From Temnopleurus reevesii (lineage: Eukaryota > Echinodermata > Echinoidea > Temnopleuroida > Temnopleuridae): 64,000 nt of DNA. The position numbers were made by a program, and so were the translations under genes. Below the pieces are notes generated by a model. The model was not told the origin of the DNA. It saw only the letters and a list, made by a program, of their open reading frames with translations, and made no database searches. The stretch lies in contig BQKZ01000327.1 in the NCBI GenBank assembly GCA_036244855.1, positions 90,858-154,857 of the forward strand, written 5' to 3'. This document shows positions 50,267-63,214 of the stretch, one piece after another (within the stretch, counting starts at the first letter, position 1; each line of letters begins with the position of its first letter).

Positions 50267-53200
50267 TTCACGGGGAGCAGTAGGGTGAAAAGAAATAGAT
50301 ACAATAATAGCCTCGACAGAGCTTGGCGTTGACAGATCTCTGCAGTCTAAAGAAAACAGCGAAAAAGGAAATTTCAGATTGTGCTTGGCGAGAAGTGACT
50401 TAGTATAAACTGATATAGCTGCACGGTATTATGGCGTTAGACAGAGCGGTGAGGATGATGCTACAAGGTGACAACGAAGGACAGAGAAGATTTCTTGATT
50501 ATCTTCCCAGATGTGTCTTCATCCATTCTCATATATTTTTCACAATACTCTCTATCAAGCGGGATTTTAAAAATGTATTTACGGTACTCTATGGAAATAG
50601 ACAGGAATTGTTATTTGATATCAAAGTTATTTTGTATAAGCTATTCGTAACTGTAAGACGATACAATTACCCTTCCATCATAAACCATTTGATATCTTTT
50701 TATACTCCTAATTCGATTTTGGTTATATAGACGAGGGAATGTGATCTTTAAAAATCATTGCAACTTGACGGTACGATAATTCGTAAATCTGCATTTGGAC
50801 GCTTCCTGATCGGCTGAAATTTGAAAGCACTAGCCGGAATGAATATTATACCCATCGGGTTTTCTCCCCCAGATTACACCACTAGCGGAACAATTACGGC
50901 ATCCATCATCTTGTTCCGATTCAATTAAAACCGTCGGGACCCTGCGGAGGACAGGTCGGGAAGCAATGTCTATTCCGCTAACTCCATTGATGAAGAAAGA
51001 TGGAATGTAGAAATGAAACTTGGAGGGGGAAAAAGCTTCACGCCACTGGAGCGAAGATGGGCTTGATAAACGATCGGCAGCATTGTGGTGACGAAAGATG
51101 GCGTCTCTGGTGTGTGATTAAAGGAGAGCGCTAGGATGAGTCGCCGCGTTTTTAAAAGAGGAAAATTATTTTATCAGACGGTGTGTGTTGAATATCAAAC
51201 AATGCCTATCCTGGAAGCTGAGATAAACAAACGATGTCAGCTGAATTCATAACAATTATATTGACTCTCGTACGAGGTTTACACACATTGAAGGATCGCT
51301 TAATTGACAATTGGATGTCCGGTCAAGTGGGCAATTAAAATAAAGAATTGTGGGGTTAGTTTATCCGAATATTGCATTTAGTAAAGTATTGATATAAAAA
51401 ATCTGAATTACATCAAGTAATCGAAAATTACATATCACAAGCAAGCAGTAGGATTCAACTCACACAAAATTATGACATCCATAAAATTTGCTATTGCTAA
51501 AAAAAAATGATGGCCTTCATAATGTTTATTACAAATAAAATGGAATGTTAAACTAAAGTTTCTTTTATTAAAAAAAATCTTGGCTGGTCTAATATCTCTT
51601 GTGAATGGTGATCGGTATTGCAATTGTATTGACGACACGTGCAAGGGCACGCCAAAATGGGTACATTCTTTGTCCAATGCATACATTCTAATACGTATGG
51701 ATTTTTTGTTAAGACATAACGAAAAATCAAAACGTGGGTAATGTAATTTGTCTTCAAGGTACGTGTATGAGTATATCATATTACGGTGAACTGAAATCAG
51801 GTAATTGTTCAGCTTCTAAGTCAACAAGCAGGCAGGGTTTCAGGAAAATTACAAAATTTGTCGCCGATTGGTAGCTCAAAATCTGAAATACCTATGAAAG
51901 TTCGTAGTCATTACATAACACACTTGATCTATTTCACATAGAGCGAAGAAAACTGAATCTTTCAGTAGCTGATTTCTTGAAAACAAATGTTTTATGTTTT
52001 TTTACATACTTAGGTATGCTTTTTACTCTTAAAATAATGAAATTTGAATTTTGATTAAAAAAATAAACAAAATCATTTGAATATAACATTTTTTTTATGT
52101 GGAAACCAGGCATTGCTTTGTATATTTGATTTACACAGAAGAACATCCAATGTGAATCTCTCAAACAGGGCAAAAGCTGTAGTAATATTGTGAAATTTTA
52201 ATATCGACATATTTTTTGCCAATATTTGCACGGTCTAAGTTTACATCGACTGCGCATGCGTGGCCTGCAGCCTGGTCAAATAAAACACCAATACCACCGG
52301 AATTGTGCATTAGTCAATAAATACAGGTATTTAGGTATAGTTTCATTTCTCAAAATTCAAACTCCAGTTAAAATCTACTACGAATATATTTCCTTCATGA
52401 TGTGAGCTTCAATATTTATAGCCTGGGTCATGTTATTTCCATATTCAAATTTCGTGTCATTTCATTAGATCCAATAAAGAGGTAAAAGAGCAAAGAAACC
52501 GTAGGTCTATATACATACACGACCCGTAGAAAGCACGTATTAGGTTTTGTGGGTTTGTNGGGGGTGGGTGGTAAGGCCTTGCTCCAATAAAATGTAATAA
52601 ATATCGATGGCATAATGTGAGTGACTCCCGGGCATAACGATACAAGAAGGGGAACGGAAAAATAATATTTGGCAATGCGTCCAAAAATCCTGATCAGAAT
52701 GACATTTCCTACCATTTTGCCACAGTCCCCTAGATCAGAAATCACAAACAGGTCGATAAAGCCATTAGCAAACGGAGTCTTACTTGGCCTAGTGAGGATT
52801 AAAGGAAGGGCCCCTAAAGATGGACAGCGTGCCAGGGCACCTTAATCCCAGTCTTCTTTCACAACGCTCGATATATCGGTGATGCTGAGGAATTGAGTAG
52901 AAGCAAATGCGCGCAAGAAAGAAAGATCCATTAGTTTTAAAAGTCAGGTCAACTCATTAAGTTGCGATTCCATGCTTTTTGAAGACATTAGAAAATTGAG
53001 TAGTCTGAACAGTGTGGTAGACGTGACTATCCATTATACATTACTGTTCTTTTTAAAAAACGTTATAACTTCAAAAGAATGACTTATCTTTTTTTTTCCA
53101 GGAACGTCAAAACAATATCTGGATAGATTTGTGTTTTCTTCCTTTGAGTGCAATCCCAATTGAATTTTAATGGGGCTACTTCGGGGAGATTATTGAAAAG

Positions 53201-53811
53201 GGGCAAATATCTAAGAAAAAATCACGAAATACCTCTACTTTATGTATAGAATGATCTAAACTAAATCATATTCATGATTTAATATGAAACAAGCCACTTT
53301 CCACAAACTTGAGCGCATTACCTGCCCACGTCAGGGAGAGCTTTGAAGTATACCGCCATTACAAAATTAATGTATTATGATGTAATGGGAACACCATCCT
53401 TCAGATATGATACGGGATAGACCTGAAATTCAGATTCAAATCATTTCAAACATAGCTCCCCTAAAGTCTTAAAGTCCTAAATAGGCGTACACATGAATTT
53501 ACATTGACTAACAACAAAAATAATTGTTTTACTTACTCTTTACGTAATTCAGATGAGATATCCACAGAGTGCTCTCATGCCAATTTACAACATACCTCTT
53601 ACTGGTTACTTTGACCATTTTTGGGTGATTGGAAGTGAGTTAATTACCTACACACAAAGTACCTATGAAATGTTTGGTACATGAGTAAAATTTCACATCC
53701 TCCTGCCAAGTATCAATGTTATAATATGCAGTAAGTTCATATCTACTGTAGAAAGGCCTTGGCGAGTGTAGTCGATTATTGACCATCGAACAGATGCTAC
53801 TATCACAACAA

Positions 53812-53829
53812 CAACTACTACTACTACTG

Positions 53830-53863
<34 letters not shown>

Positions 53864-53990
53864 TGCTACTACTACTATTACTACTACTTCTACTACTACT
53901 ACTACTACTACTACTACATTTACTACTGTAACTACTGATATTACTATTACTACTTCCACGACGACAACGACGACGATGATGATGCTGAAG
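53812..53990. repeat. ACT/TAC trinucleotide tract turning into ACG/GAT
   Basis: Long run of CTACTACTACT with ACTGCT and ACTATT variants, then CGACGACAACGACGACGATG and GATGATGATG. The minus-strand poly-Ser and poly-Val ORFs over it are low-complexity artefacts. Confidence 0.95.
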
Positions 53991-56389
53991 ACGATGGCAA
54001 AGACGGATACCACACTGACTATTTATACTGCGGCTATGACGATGACAACAGCCAAAAACAATGATGGTGCTATTACGACTACTACTGCTGCTAATACTGT
54101 TTCTAATATCAGATCCATACATAGTAGAATTGAAAAGCATTCTACTTCTGCATGATATGAAAACCGAGCCAGTGTCAGATAAACACCCTCGTTTTAAAGT
54201 GTAAGATAAGTATAATATAAGTGTAACACTTCATCCTTTAAGATGAAAGTTGATACAAACAAGGACCATGAAAATCAAATATGCCATCAAAAACGACAAG
54301 GCAGAAGTCTAAAATCGATGAATATGGCTGACCAATTCTGTTCGAGCACTCTGGCAACAATTGATCGAATAATGCACATATCAAGAACCTTGAAAGGTTG
54401 GTGTGTCAAAGGGGGATATCAGAATGCACACATCTGCCAAGAACGTCGCTAAGAACCTCGGCAATCATTTACAATTTCAAACGAAGTTTCGCAGACCGGG
54501 AATCATATTTCCTTGTCCTATATTTCGATAAAAGCAAACCAGATTATCCACGTCAAAAAATCATAATCAGGTGTTTCATGTTCATTATATGACCGATATA
54601 TTTTTCTCATAAAATGGAAAACGAAATAATCAATAACCTGTCAAGATTTTCTATTTTAATTTCCAGTCAAAAGTTATAAATTACTTCGATTTTCCACATG
54701 GTCATCGAGATTTATCAATTCCCATGTTCGCCATGGCAACACCAGAATCGCCTCATAATTAGAGCGACAATAAAATATCAATCCGTTTGTATTTTCATCA
54801 CGGATAGGAAGCAACTCGTGGAAATGGACCAGGTGAATTGAACGAGGCACGTAGGATAGAAGAATCATTCATTCATCTTTTGACACCGTGGCTCGTATCT
54901 ATAATTGCATCATATGCTTTTTCCATTCCAGTAAATGAATCTGTATATAGCAGATGTAAACAATCACACAGGACTCCATAGTGTTAGGAGAATCAGAAAT
55001 GGGGAAATGAGATATAGAAAGAAGGAATCTTACGTCGTAAACTGGATCTTTTTGAATGAGGCGTTTGTAGCACAGTGGTATATCTATCAAAAATTGAGGC
55101 GCATTCAAACTCTTGTTTGTCCACTGTTCCCAAAATATGCAATTAATTCTTCTAATAGTTAACACCTATTAAAGTGTAAGAATATTTTGATTTAAGATAT
55201 CTATAATAAAAAATCGTTGTTTCTTGAAGAACTGTATTTTTGGAAGGTTGTAAAGCGATAACACATCTTCGTCATATAAAAAAAATCAAAGGTAAGAAAT
55301 TGGCAATCAAGAAGGGCATCTGAAATTAGAGTATCTAATTCAGGTTCGTATCAATATGTTGAATAGTTTCATCCTCCACATAAATGTGGTCGATCTTGAA
55401 AATGAGTCAATCTTAAAAATGCGTATTGGGCTTAAAAGGCCCCATCCGGATTAAGACAGTGATATTACTAACGGTGACAGTCGTCTGAATGTTAATACCG
55501 GCTAGACGAGTCACTCTGTCACTTTCAAACAAGACAAACCAATACAACTGTCATCCAGAAAATGTTACAATCCAATTAGCGTGATCATGAGTGACACAGT
55601 ACATCCTAGCAGTCACAGCCATGTACCGATGGATTAGAAGTAAACACGAGGAAATTCTCGAATCCCGCCAAAAAACAGTTGCTCCAACCCGTCTAATTTC
55701 CGCCCATGTTTCTTCAATCCTCACGTCTGGGTCATAGTCACATCCGATAAATCAAGATTAAGTGCCATCTCGTCCACCGTAACTATACACCTCCCTATGG
55801 ATTCTACCATGCATCCAGCCTTAGGTTCAAACCGAGTCAAAGACCAGAAATAGTGACAATTGAAAATATGATGGAATTGGAGGGAATCCATCATTATAAG
55901 TGCAATGATTGACATCTTATTATTACATTCACTAGTCTCCGCGAGGAAGCCATCGGGTCACATACACACCAACCATTAAACCCTCATAATTTTCAAGTGC
56001 CTTTCAGTACTTGTCGGGAGCAAGATTCGTTGACATCTAACAATCTAACAGACATCAAATAATTCTGATTCTCATTAGGGAGGAGAATAGGGCTGGTATC
56101 TTGGGTAACGAACTCAAGAGATGTCTGCGATCTTTGACTTCTTATTACCCGTAGCAAAAACAATAGATTCACTCATCCCAAAGTCTGGCACCCCAAGGAT
56201 GTGTCTGAGTAAGAAATAGCCAACTGAAAAATGCAAGATGGGTTATTTACACTTTCACAAACGCAACAGCTGTTGTGCGACAAAATTGACGAACAAAATT
56301 ACTATAATCATATGAGATGTCGTATGTTTCTATAAGAATGTTGCATGAGTAGTGGCTCAGTTACGAGCATTCGAAAATCGGTAAAACCA

Positions 56390-57025
56390 AGTGTTTGATC
56401 ATGCGATTGATCCTGCGATCGATTCTACGACTATGAACCAATCGGGCGACCGGTCGACCGCGGTCGTACGATGTATACACATGGATGGGCAGCTGGGAAT
56501 AGATGCGCACAGCTTCACCATTATAAGCTTCTTTTATTTTAGTTTGAACTTGAAGATGTCAAAAGGAGCAAGGATAAAGGAGAAAAGGAAGGCAAATTGC
56601 CAGAGGACGGACTATTCTAAATGTCCGATCGATTGTCGAAGGCCCACAGGAGGAACGGCCAGAAGTTCGGGCACAATTCAATCTAATACAGTCGTGCAAG
56701 GTTGCTGTTGCACGACTGGTAACATGCAGTCGTGTAATGAGTTATGTTCGATCACAACCAGTCATACGACCGGTCTATATAGGTCGGTAGTGCTCTTACG
56801 ATCCTTGCACGACCTCAACACGACTGCTAACATCAGGTGATGTATACGGTTGCAACAGGTCGTACAATCGAACGCGACTGAATCGGTATCAAGTGGTCGC
56901 TTCTGAATTTCGAACATGTTCAAAGTTCAGATGCGACCAGTTGCGACCACTCAAGAATCATTCGATCGCTTGTAAAAGATGTGAGCCGTACGACAGTAAG
57001 CGATCGGTCGTACGACAGCTAAAAA
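56390..57025. repeat. block dense in GTCGTACGAC-like palindromic motifs
   Basis: CpG-containing motifs recur every 30-100 bp: CGACCGGTCGACCGCGGTCG (56447-56466), CAGTCGTGCAA facing TTGCACGACTG (56689-56718), CATACGACCGGTC, GCACGACCTC, GGTCGTAC, GCGACTGAATCGG, GCCGTACGACAG and CGGTCGTACGACAG. The 149-aa plus-strand ORF at 56391-56840 runs across it but has no recognisable domain. It could be a degenerate foldback-repeat nest. Confidence 0.55.
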
Positions 57026-58209
57026 AGAGAGAGAGAGAAGGACACATTACAATCGGTTGCAACCTGGTTGTAGGACCATTGTGAAAGCCGCTTCACATTT
57101 CAATTGCAACAAACAACATCAAGATGAAAATTGTCAAAATATTAAGCTTCTGATTTACAATAATAAAACACGACACATGTTCAAGCGAATAAACCACATA
57201 TTTCACCACTTTACATTCATACTTAATGATCGCTGACAAATCTCGAATCGCTTTCTACAAACGGAACATACCAATCTTGCAATTATTTGATGAAAGGATG
57301 TTGAGATATTAAGAAAAAAATTAGTGCTAAAAAAAGACAAATAACTCGTCATCGAAAGAAGGACACAACTCTATTTGATTAATCATCCCCAGTGAATATC
57401 AAGCTGTCCCTGGTGGACTTCAAGCTATTACATGATTACTCAATTTATTCTCAAGTCTATGAAGCAAACTCAGGCAATTCTCGTAATTAGTATTTTTCAT
57501 GGCTGTTGCTTTTTTTTCTCTTCATGCGGTGAAGTTTTCCTTACTGTATGTCCCCAAACACTTTCGTGGAATATTAATAGGTATCCGTTCTTTTGGCCGT
57601 AATGTTTGGCACTTAGAAGATTAAGACATTTTGTCATGTGCGCTGACAGCGGTGTTCGAGTTTTATCGAATGTAAATACTTCACATGCTTGACTTGAAAG
57701 AAAACATAGAACATCTTTTGCAACGAGAACCAATACATTAAAACACCGATGTAAAATTTTGAGAACATTGTTCATTTCATGAATACCGCGTATTACTCAT
57801 GTTATGGAGTATGGAATAAAGTGATTCATTGTTGTGAGAATTTACACGCAGGACGTGAAAAAACATTAATTTTTCAAAATTATTTTGACATTGACTGGAC
57901 ACCTGGGATCAGAGAAATAATGAATAGATATGACTAATAAACCAATAAACCAATTATACATTTACTCTTAAATAAAAGGAATAAACACTCCAAATTATTA
58001 GGGTTTGGGGGTTCGTAAATTGCAAGTTTTTACCGTTAAACCCCAATACATTACATACATGAAATTTGCCGGTAAAATACATACATTCTATAGATGAGAC
58101 GTTTGGGATGTACGAATTATATAGACAGCAGTTCCTTACAATATCACCAGAGCTTGAAAATAGTTCAAAATTGTTTGGGTAGAATGGCAAATGCCCATAG
58201 GTGGAATAT

Positions 58210-58518
58210 TCATATATCTGAATGCATTAGGTAGTCATCAAAATCCGATAAAGCTTCCATCTCGGGCACTCTCAAGGAATAATGATCTCGCTTTAAGTGC
58301 GTCATTTGTGAATCTTCCCCTAACAAACCAAATAAAATAGACATTTCATCAAAGCAAATCGAGGTACTTTGAGAGCAACAGAACTGTGGTGAGAATCGTA
58401 GCCTGTTTGAAGAGGAAGATGCAGGGAGTTTATTCGAGCAGAGCATAGAGGAGATTATGTCGCCATGACAATGAAACTGGAGGGATTCGTAATGCCTTCG
58501 TCCTCGGGGGATGCGCAA
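58210..58518 (-). other. unrecognised 102-aa ORF
   Basis: Methionine-to-stop frame with mixed, non-repetitive composition: a Ser/Cys-rich middle (KLPASSSSNRLRFSPQFCCS) and an acidic C-terminus ending EALSDFDDYLMHSDI. It resembles no family I know. There is no splice or promoter evidence; it may be chance. Confidence 0.15.
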
Positions 58519-61500
58519 TCAAATCTTCAAGGAGCGATTTCGTTAAAACATTTCGTGTTTTTAAAGTGGTAGACTTATATCTCAAACGGGGCAGAGCAAA
58601 TCACTTCAATCTCATTTCACAAATTCTCAGACATATGTTTACAACCGTTTATCAACATTGTGAGTCATTAGTGTCAACCTCAAATCGCCTTTTCCTGCCT
58701 TTCCATGGCTTTGTAAAAGTCACGTTTAGACACTGGTTGTATTACGATTAATCAGTCAGCGTTTCTCGATGATGAACGATTGACAACGACCATTTTCCTT
58801 AATTCATCCATGATGGAAAGCAAAGTGTGTCATAAAAACAATAACATTTGAATTTGGTTCATATTTGTGTAATTTTGTCACTTGACCACTAACTTAAACT
58901 TCCAAACATAACATCGCATTTTAATATCTAATCAGATAATAATTCGATTCATAATGTTGGCTGTTTCATGATGAATCAAATATAGTTGCTTCATTTTTGT
59001 TTACCCATGATCTAAAAAAATGATTGAATTTGAATACGATTTTGCCTTAAACTTGAAGCTTTAGGGTGTTTTCGAAAAACAAACCGGAAGAGAAAAAAAA
59101 TGAAATTGGTAAAGAAAAATGGAACGAAAACTATACAGTGTAAAATTGAATCAATCATTTTTGTAACCGACGCCAGTTCCCGGTTTCCCTTGCATGTTCC
59201 CTCAAACCCTGTTTCTCCCTCGAGCTTTTCAGAAACATCTGCACGTTAGTAATCATTTGTCTGTGGGGCCAAAGTTATGTCGATTTCTTCCTTAGGGTAA
59301 AGGAGAAGTTATCGCTCCTTCATACACCTTGTTATTTTTAACCCAATTGATTTATGTATCAATCAATGGGAAATCATACAATAAAATAAAGACAAGGCTG
59401 CTTGTGGGCAGGTTGCCCACCAGGAGCAATTCGGATTGTACTGGAAGAAATTGGAATATGCTGTTGACAACTCATACTTGTTATCTGCCATCGTACCAGC
59501 CTTGACACTTATTTGATTTGGCTTGACGTTCCTCAACTCCTTAATCTCTGCTTTGGTGAGATAGCAAAGTAGGGGGCGAAAAGAATGAACCTTCCCAATT
59601 TCATCCATATTTCCATGGATATATATACCAGTCCGATCTTTAACCTTTTGTCTGCATAAGTCTTAATTATCGAACAGTTTTGCTTATTTTTTGAAAATTC
59701 CAATAGGCCTATCACTCATTTTATTAACGGCTATTATGTTCACATTTTTTTTTTAAACATTTACATCTTTTTTCCTTTTTATTAGTAACAATTTTAATTT
59801 CTGTGATAAGAATAATGGTATATATAGGTGTGAAAAACTGGCATGAATGATACAAACGAATTGGGCGCTACTCCGTAAAAATGTTTTCAGATCTACCGTA
59901 GACAGCTCCCAATATTGGACGTCAGGAATAACAATTTGCTTCTCCCAAACGAGGGATCAACTGACATCCAAGTAAACAGCGTTTGTGAAATAAATGGAGT
60001 GACGCCGCCCTCAGTAATACTCGTCTTTATTTTGCTATAGACGACTGCCCAACGAGGCTCGCAATACCAGATCACATCATCACATGTCACTCTCAGCTTT
60101 TATTGATATCATTCCGGCTCCAAGTGAAGTGTGACATTGGTGAGATGGTATATAAACAAATGGCCCGATGGTATATTTATTACCCATTTCGTATGACCCC
60201 TCCACATGATTTAAATGTATACATCAAAACAAAATCGGCACAGTCAGACACTATTAGATAGAAAATATGACCGAGGAGTTTCTTAAATCATCTAAAGGTG
60301 TTTTAACTGTAATTTATGAAAAGCGGAAGAATAGCACACTTAAGTGCTTCATAAACCTATAAAATGATGTAGGCCTTACTTGCGAGGAATTACTTCTTCT
60401 TGATATAGTAATCATAACGCTGTTAAACGATGTATTATTGTTGGCAACCATTAAATTACACGCTAATAGCATGAAAATATTCGTAATAGTATAAAATTCT
60501 GCCTATTATAACGCGACCATTCATTTTGACAGTCTCTCGAGGAATATTCCATTGTCGTTACCTTGCACTATAAACGCGACTCAAGTATACTCAAGGCCCC
60601 TCCTCATCAGGTTTCGAAAGAAACGTTTCAAACTAACAGAACGGAGAGCATCTCCATGACGAACACTTCTACTAATGAACAACTTTGTAGAATGAAAAAA
60701 AAAGAAGCAATGTTATACCACAGAATACAGACAGATTCTAGATACGCTGTCTGAGTACGAAGGAGACGGAGTAAAGATGATTATCGTGTCATCGATGGTA
60801 AAAATTGTTTCCATGGAAACAAACAAAGGAATTAGAGCCCTTCTTATCTCATTCTCACGTCTGCTTCTATTTAAATTGGCATTTTCCTCTTTACCTATTT
60901 TATTGTCTTTACCATACTTGGCCCAGTTTCTTTCATATTTCAAACCAAACCCAAATACACCGATACCGAAACTGATACATATTCATACCGTGCAATTATA
61001 CAAATGCAAATACGGAAGATTTTAAAACATTTTGTACATTAAGAGCTCCAAAGTATATTTCCCTTACCACCCCTCGATATTAAATGAGTAATTCCATGAT
61101 TTCAAGGACCATTAACATCTTTCCTTTCAGCGTAATATTGCCAAAAGAAATGGTATTGTGCACATTGCACAAAAATTACCTTTACTTTATTATGTGGCGT
61201 CTCTGAATCTGTGTCTTGGGACAATAAATCATGCAACAAGGATATAGAATATCTCATTAAGTTGGTGATTCGCAACCTGCAGCACAACATCGTTTTCGCG
61301 TACATTACATTCTGGATAGAATGAAACAGCAATCTTATTTAGCTAATACCATATACATGACATAATGGTGGCCGTGGCTTCTCTTCATTTTAGCATGCTC
61401 TGAATATTGCTTCGAACACGGAAGCAGTCTTGCCAAAACTGAATTCCGAACTTTACGTTTTTGTAAAGTTTGACACTTCTCATTATGCTATGGAGCAAGA

Positions 61501-61605
61501 TTAAGACTTCTCGAAGAATGTATCCAATACTTTATTGTTTCCTTGTTTACTTTACAATTTTCTACTGCAGTAAACCACAAGGGATTCTATACATTTTACA
61601 GACAT

Positions 61606-61843
61606 AAAGCCTGCTTTACACCTTTGTGTTTTAGCCTGCGTCGACCCAGCGTTTTTGGAAGTTAAAAACGCTTCCTTGACGCACAAAGACGCAGGTCATG
61701 CGGTGGACTGACGCTCGTTGAGCGCAGGCCGAACGTCAGTTCACCGTCTGATCTAAATATGCTGTCCGTCAAGGGAGCATTTTTAATTTCCAAAAACGCT
61801 AGGCCGACGCAGGCTAAAAACGCAAAGGTGTGACGCAGGCTTT
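61606..61843. mobile_element. foldback/MITE-like element, family B copy 2
   Basis: 238 bp. The left arm AAAGCCTGCTTTACACCTTT, then TTTTAGCCTGCGTCG and CAGCGTTTTTGGAA, faces the right arm in inverse order (TTCCAAAAACGCTAGG, CGACGCAGGCTAAAAA, AAAGGTGTGACGCAGGCTTT). The inside GCAGGTCATGCGGTGGACTG and GAACGTCAGTTCACCG matches copy 1 at 41.5 kb. No clear target duplication seen. Confidence 0.88.
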
Positions 61844-62511
61844 ACGAATACAAAAATCAGCAATCCGCAAAGGTTCAGCGATTAAAGGCCATCGTACAAT
61901 GGAAATAAAAATACTATGTCGATTTACTGAATACAATCGCATTTTATGCCCATCTGATTTCATAATACGCCACAAGCAGACAAGGGCTTGGTTTATTTTA
62001 ATAGGATCATAGCTAAACCCCCCGAGGACTCTGGTTAATATGTACTTTTCAAATTCCATGAATGGGTGTTTTTCTGTTTGATTGAAGGAATAATACGACG
62101 TCCCATGAATAATACATTTGTCAAGTACGATGAGTCGTAAGACTTAATTCAGCTAAAATGGTCCGTTGAGAAAATGCACACAGTAACAGACATTGTCATC
62201 GTTGCAATAAATGATTGAGTTCATTTCTCTACAAAACGGATAGAAATGAAACAACCTTCACAAAGACAAAGCTGTAGAATAATAAGAATAAAATTACGTT
62301 ATGAACAAAATATGTGAAGGCCAACGAGACCAATTTTATTGAATGGAAATGCTAATCGAGAATAAGCATGCAATGAGTATACAACTATAAATTCGCTAAG
62401 GAATAATGAAATGGTCAACTAAATGATGAATAGATGGACCATTTGATCGCAAAAATATCAGAAATGTTAAATGACAACAGGTAAGAGAGTGGTAGAATGA
62501 CAGAGGGTCAA

Positions 62512-62577
62512 AGAGAGAGAGAGAGAGAGAGAGAGCGAGAAAGAGAGAGAGAGAGGGAGGGGGAGAAAGAGAGAGAT
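62512..62577. repeat. GA microsatellite
   Basis: GAGAGA with GCGA, GAAA and GGGAGGGGG interruptions. Confidence 0.95.
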
Positions 62578-63112
62578 ATGGGTGGATGATTCGTGACATT
62601 ATACAAATTATAATCTTTTGATATCAATATACCGAAATTACTCGTTATTGTTCCTCTTCCATCATATGAACAGTCGTTCATCGTGTATAACTTTATAATG
62701 ACAATTCTTTATGAGCGTTCGGACGTGCTTCATCTTGGTTACCAAAAGATAAACAGTTGATCCTGTATTAATTTAAATCATAAATAAAACTCATAATACT
62801 TGAATCGTCCTTTTTTCATGAATAAACAGAGCATACGAGATGTTTTCTCTCTCTGTTGGATATTAAGTGAACAATGGTTCGATGCCGAGAGGGACTGAGA
62901 GCAAAATTCCCATTTTCAAATAAATGTTTGTTTAAAACGGCAATAAGATGTGTGATTTTGTCCTCGCAATTCCAGAGGCGGCCTGTATGTTATAAATGTT
63001 CCCCTTCTTATACTACACAGTATTTCCCTGTTTTGATAACAACTGTCCTTGCTTCTATAAGTGTGCATATCATTATGAATATTTCACAGCGATGATTATC
63101 ATAATGGGTATG

Positions 63113-63214
63113 GTGTTTCATGATGATTTCACATATTGCGGCCTTAAGATAAAAGAGTAAGTATAAACATCTTACGAGTCATTAAGAGCCGCAAGCCTAA
63201 TCATTATGAAACAC
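63113..63214. repeat. short foldback element
   Basis: GTGTTTCATGATGATT at the left faces AATCATTATGAAACAC at the right (one mismatch), with TTGCGGC and GCCGCAA further inside. About 102 bp; only one copy seen, so a mobile origin is a guess. Confidence 0.5.

Noticed and set aside
53640..54140. 166-aa Ser-rich and 106-aa Val-rich minus-strand ORFs
   Set aside because: Produced by the ACT/ACG triplet tract; no domain outside the repeat.
56391..56840. 149-aa plus-strand ORF
   Set aside because: Lies in the palindromic-motif island; its Cys/Thr/Ser content follows from the repeated motifs, and no domain is recognised.
59363..59608. 81-aa minus-strand ORF with a CSWWATCPQ stretch
   Set aside because: Includes a small palindrome (GTGGGCAGGTTGCCCAC) and no recognisable family; probably repeat-derived or chance.
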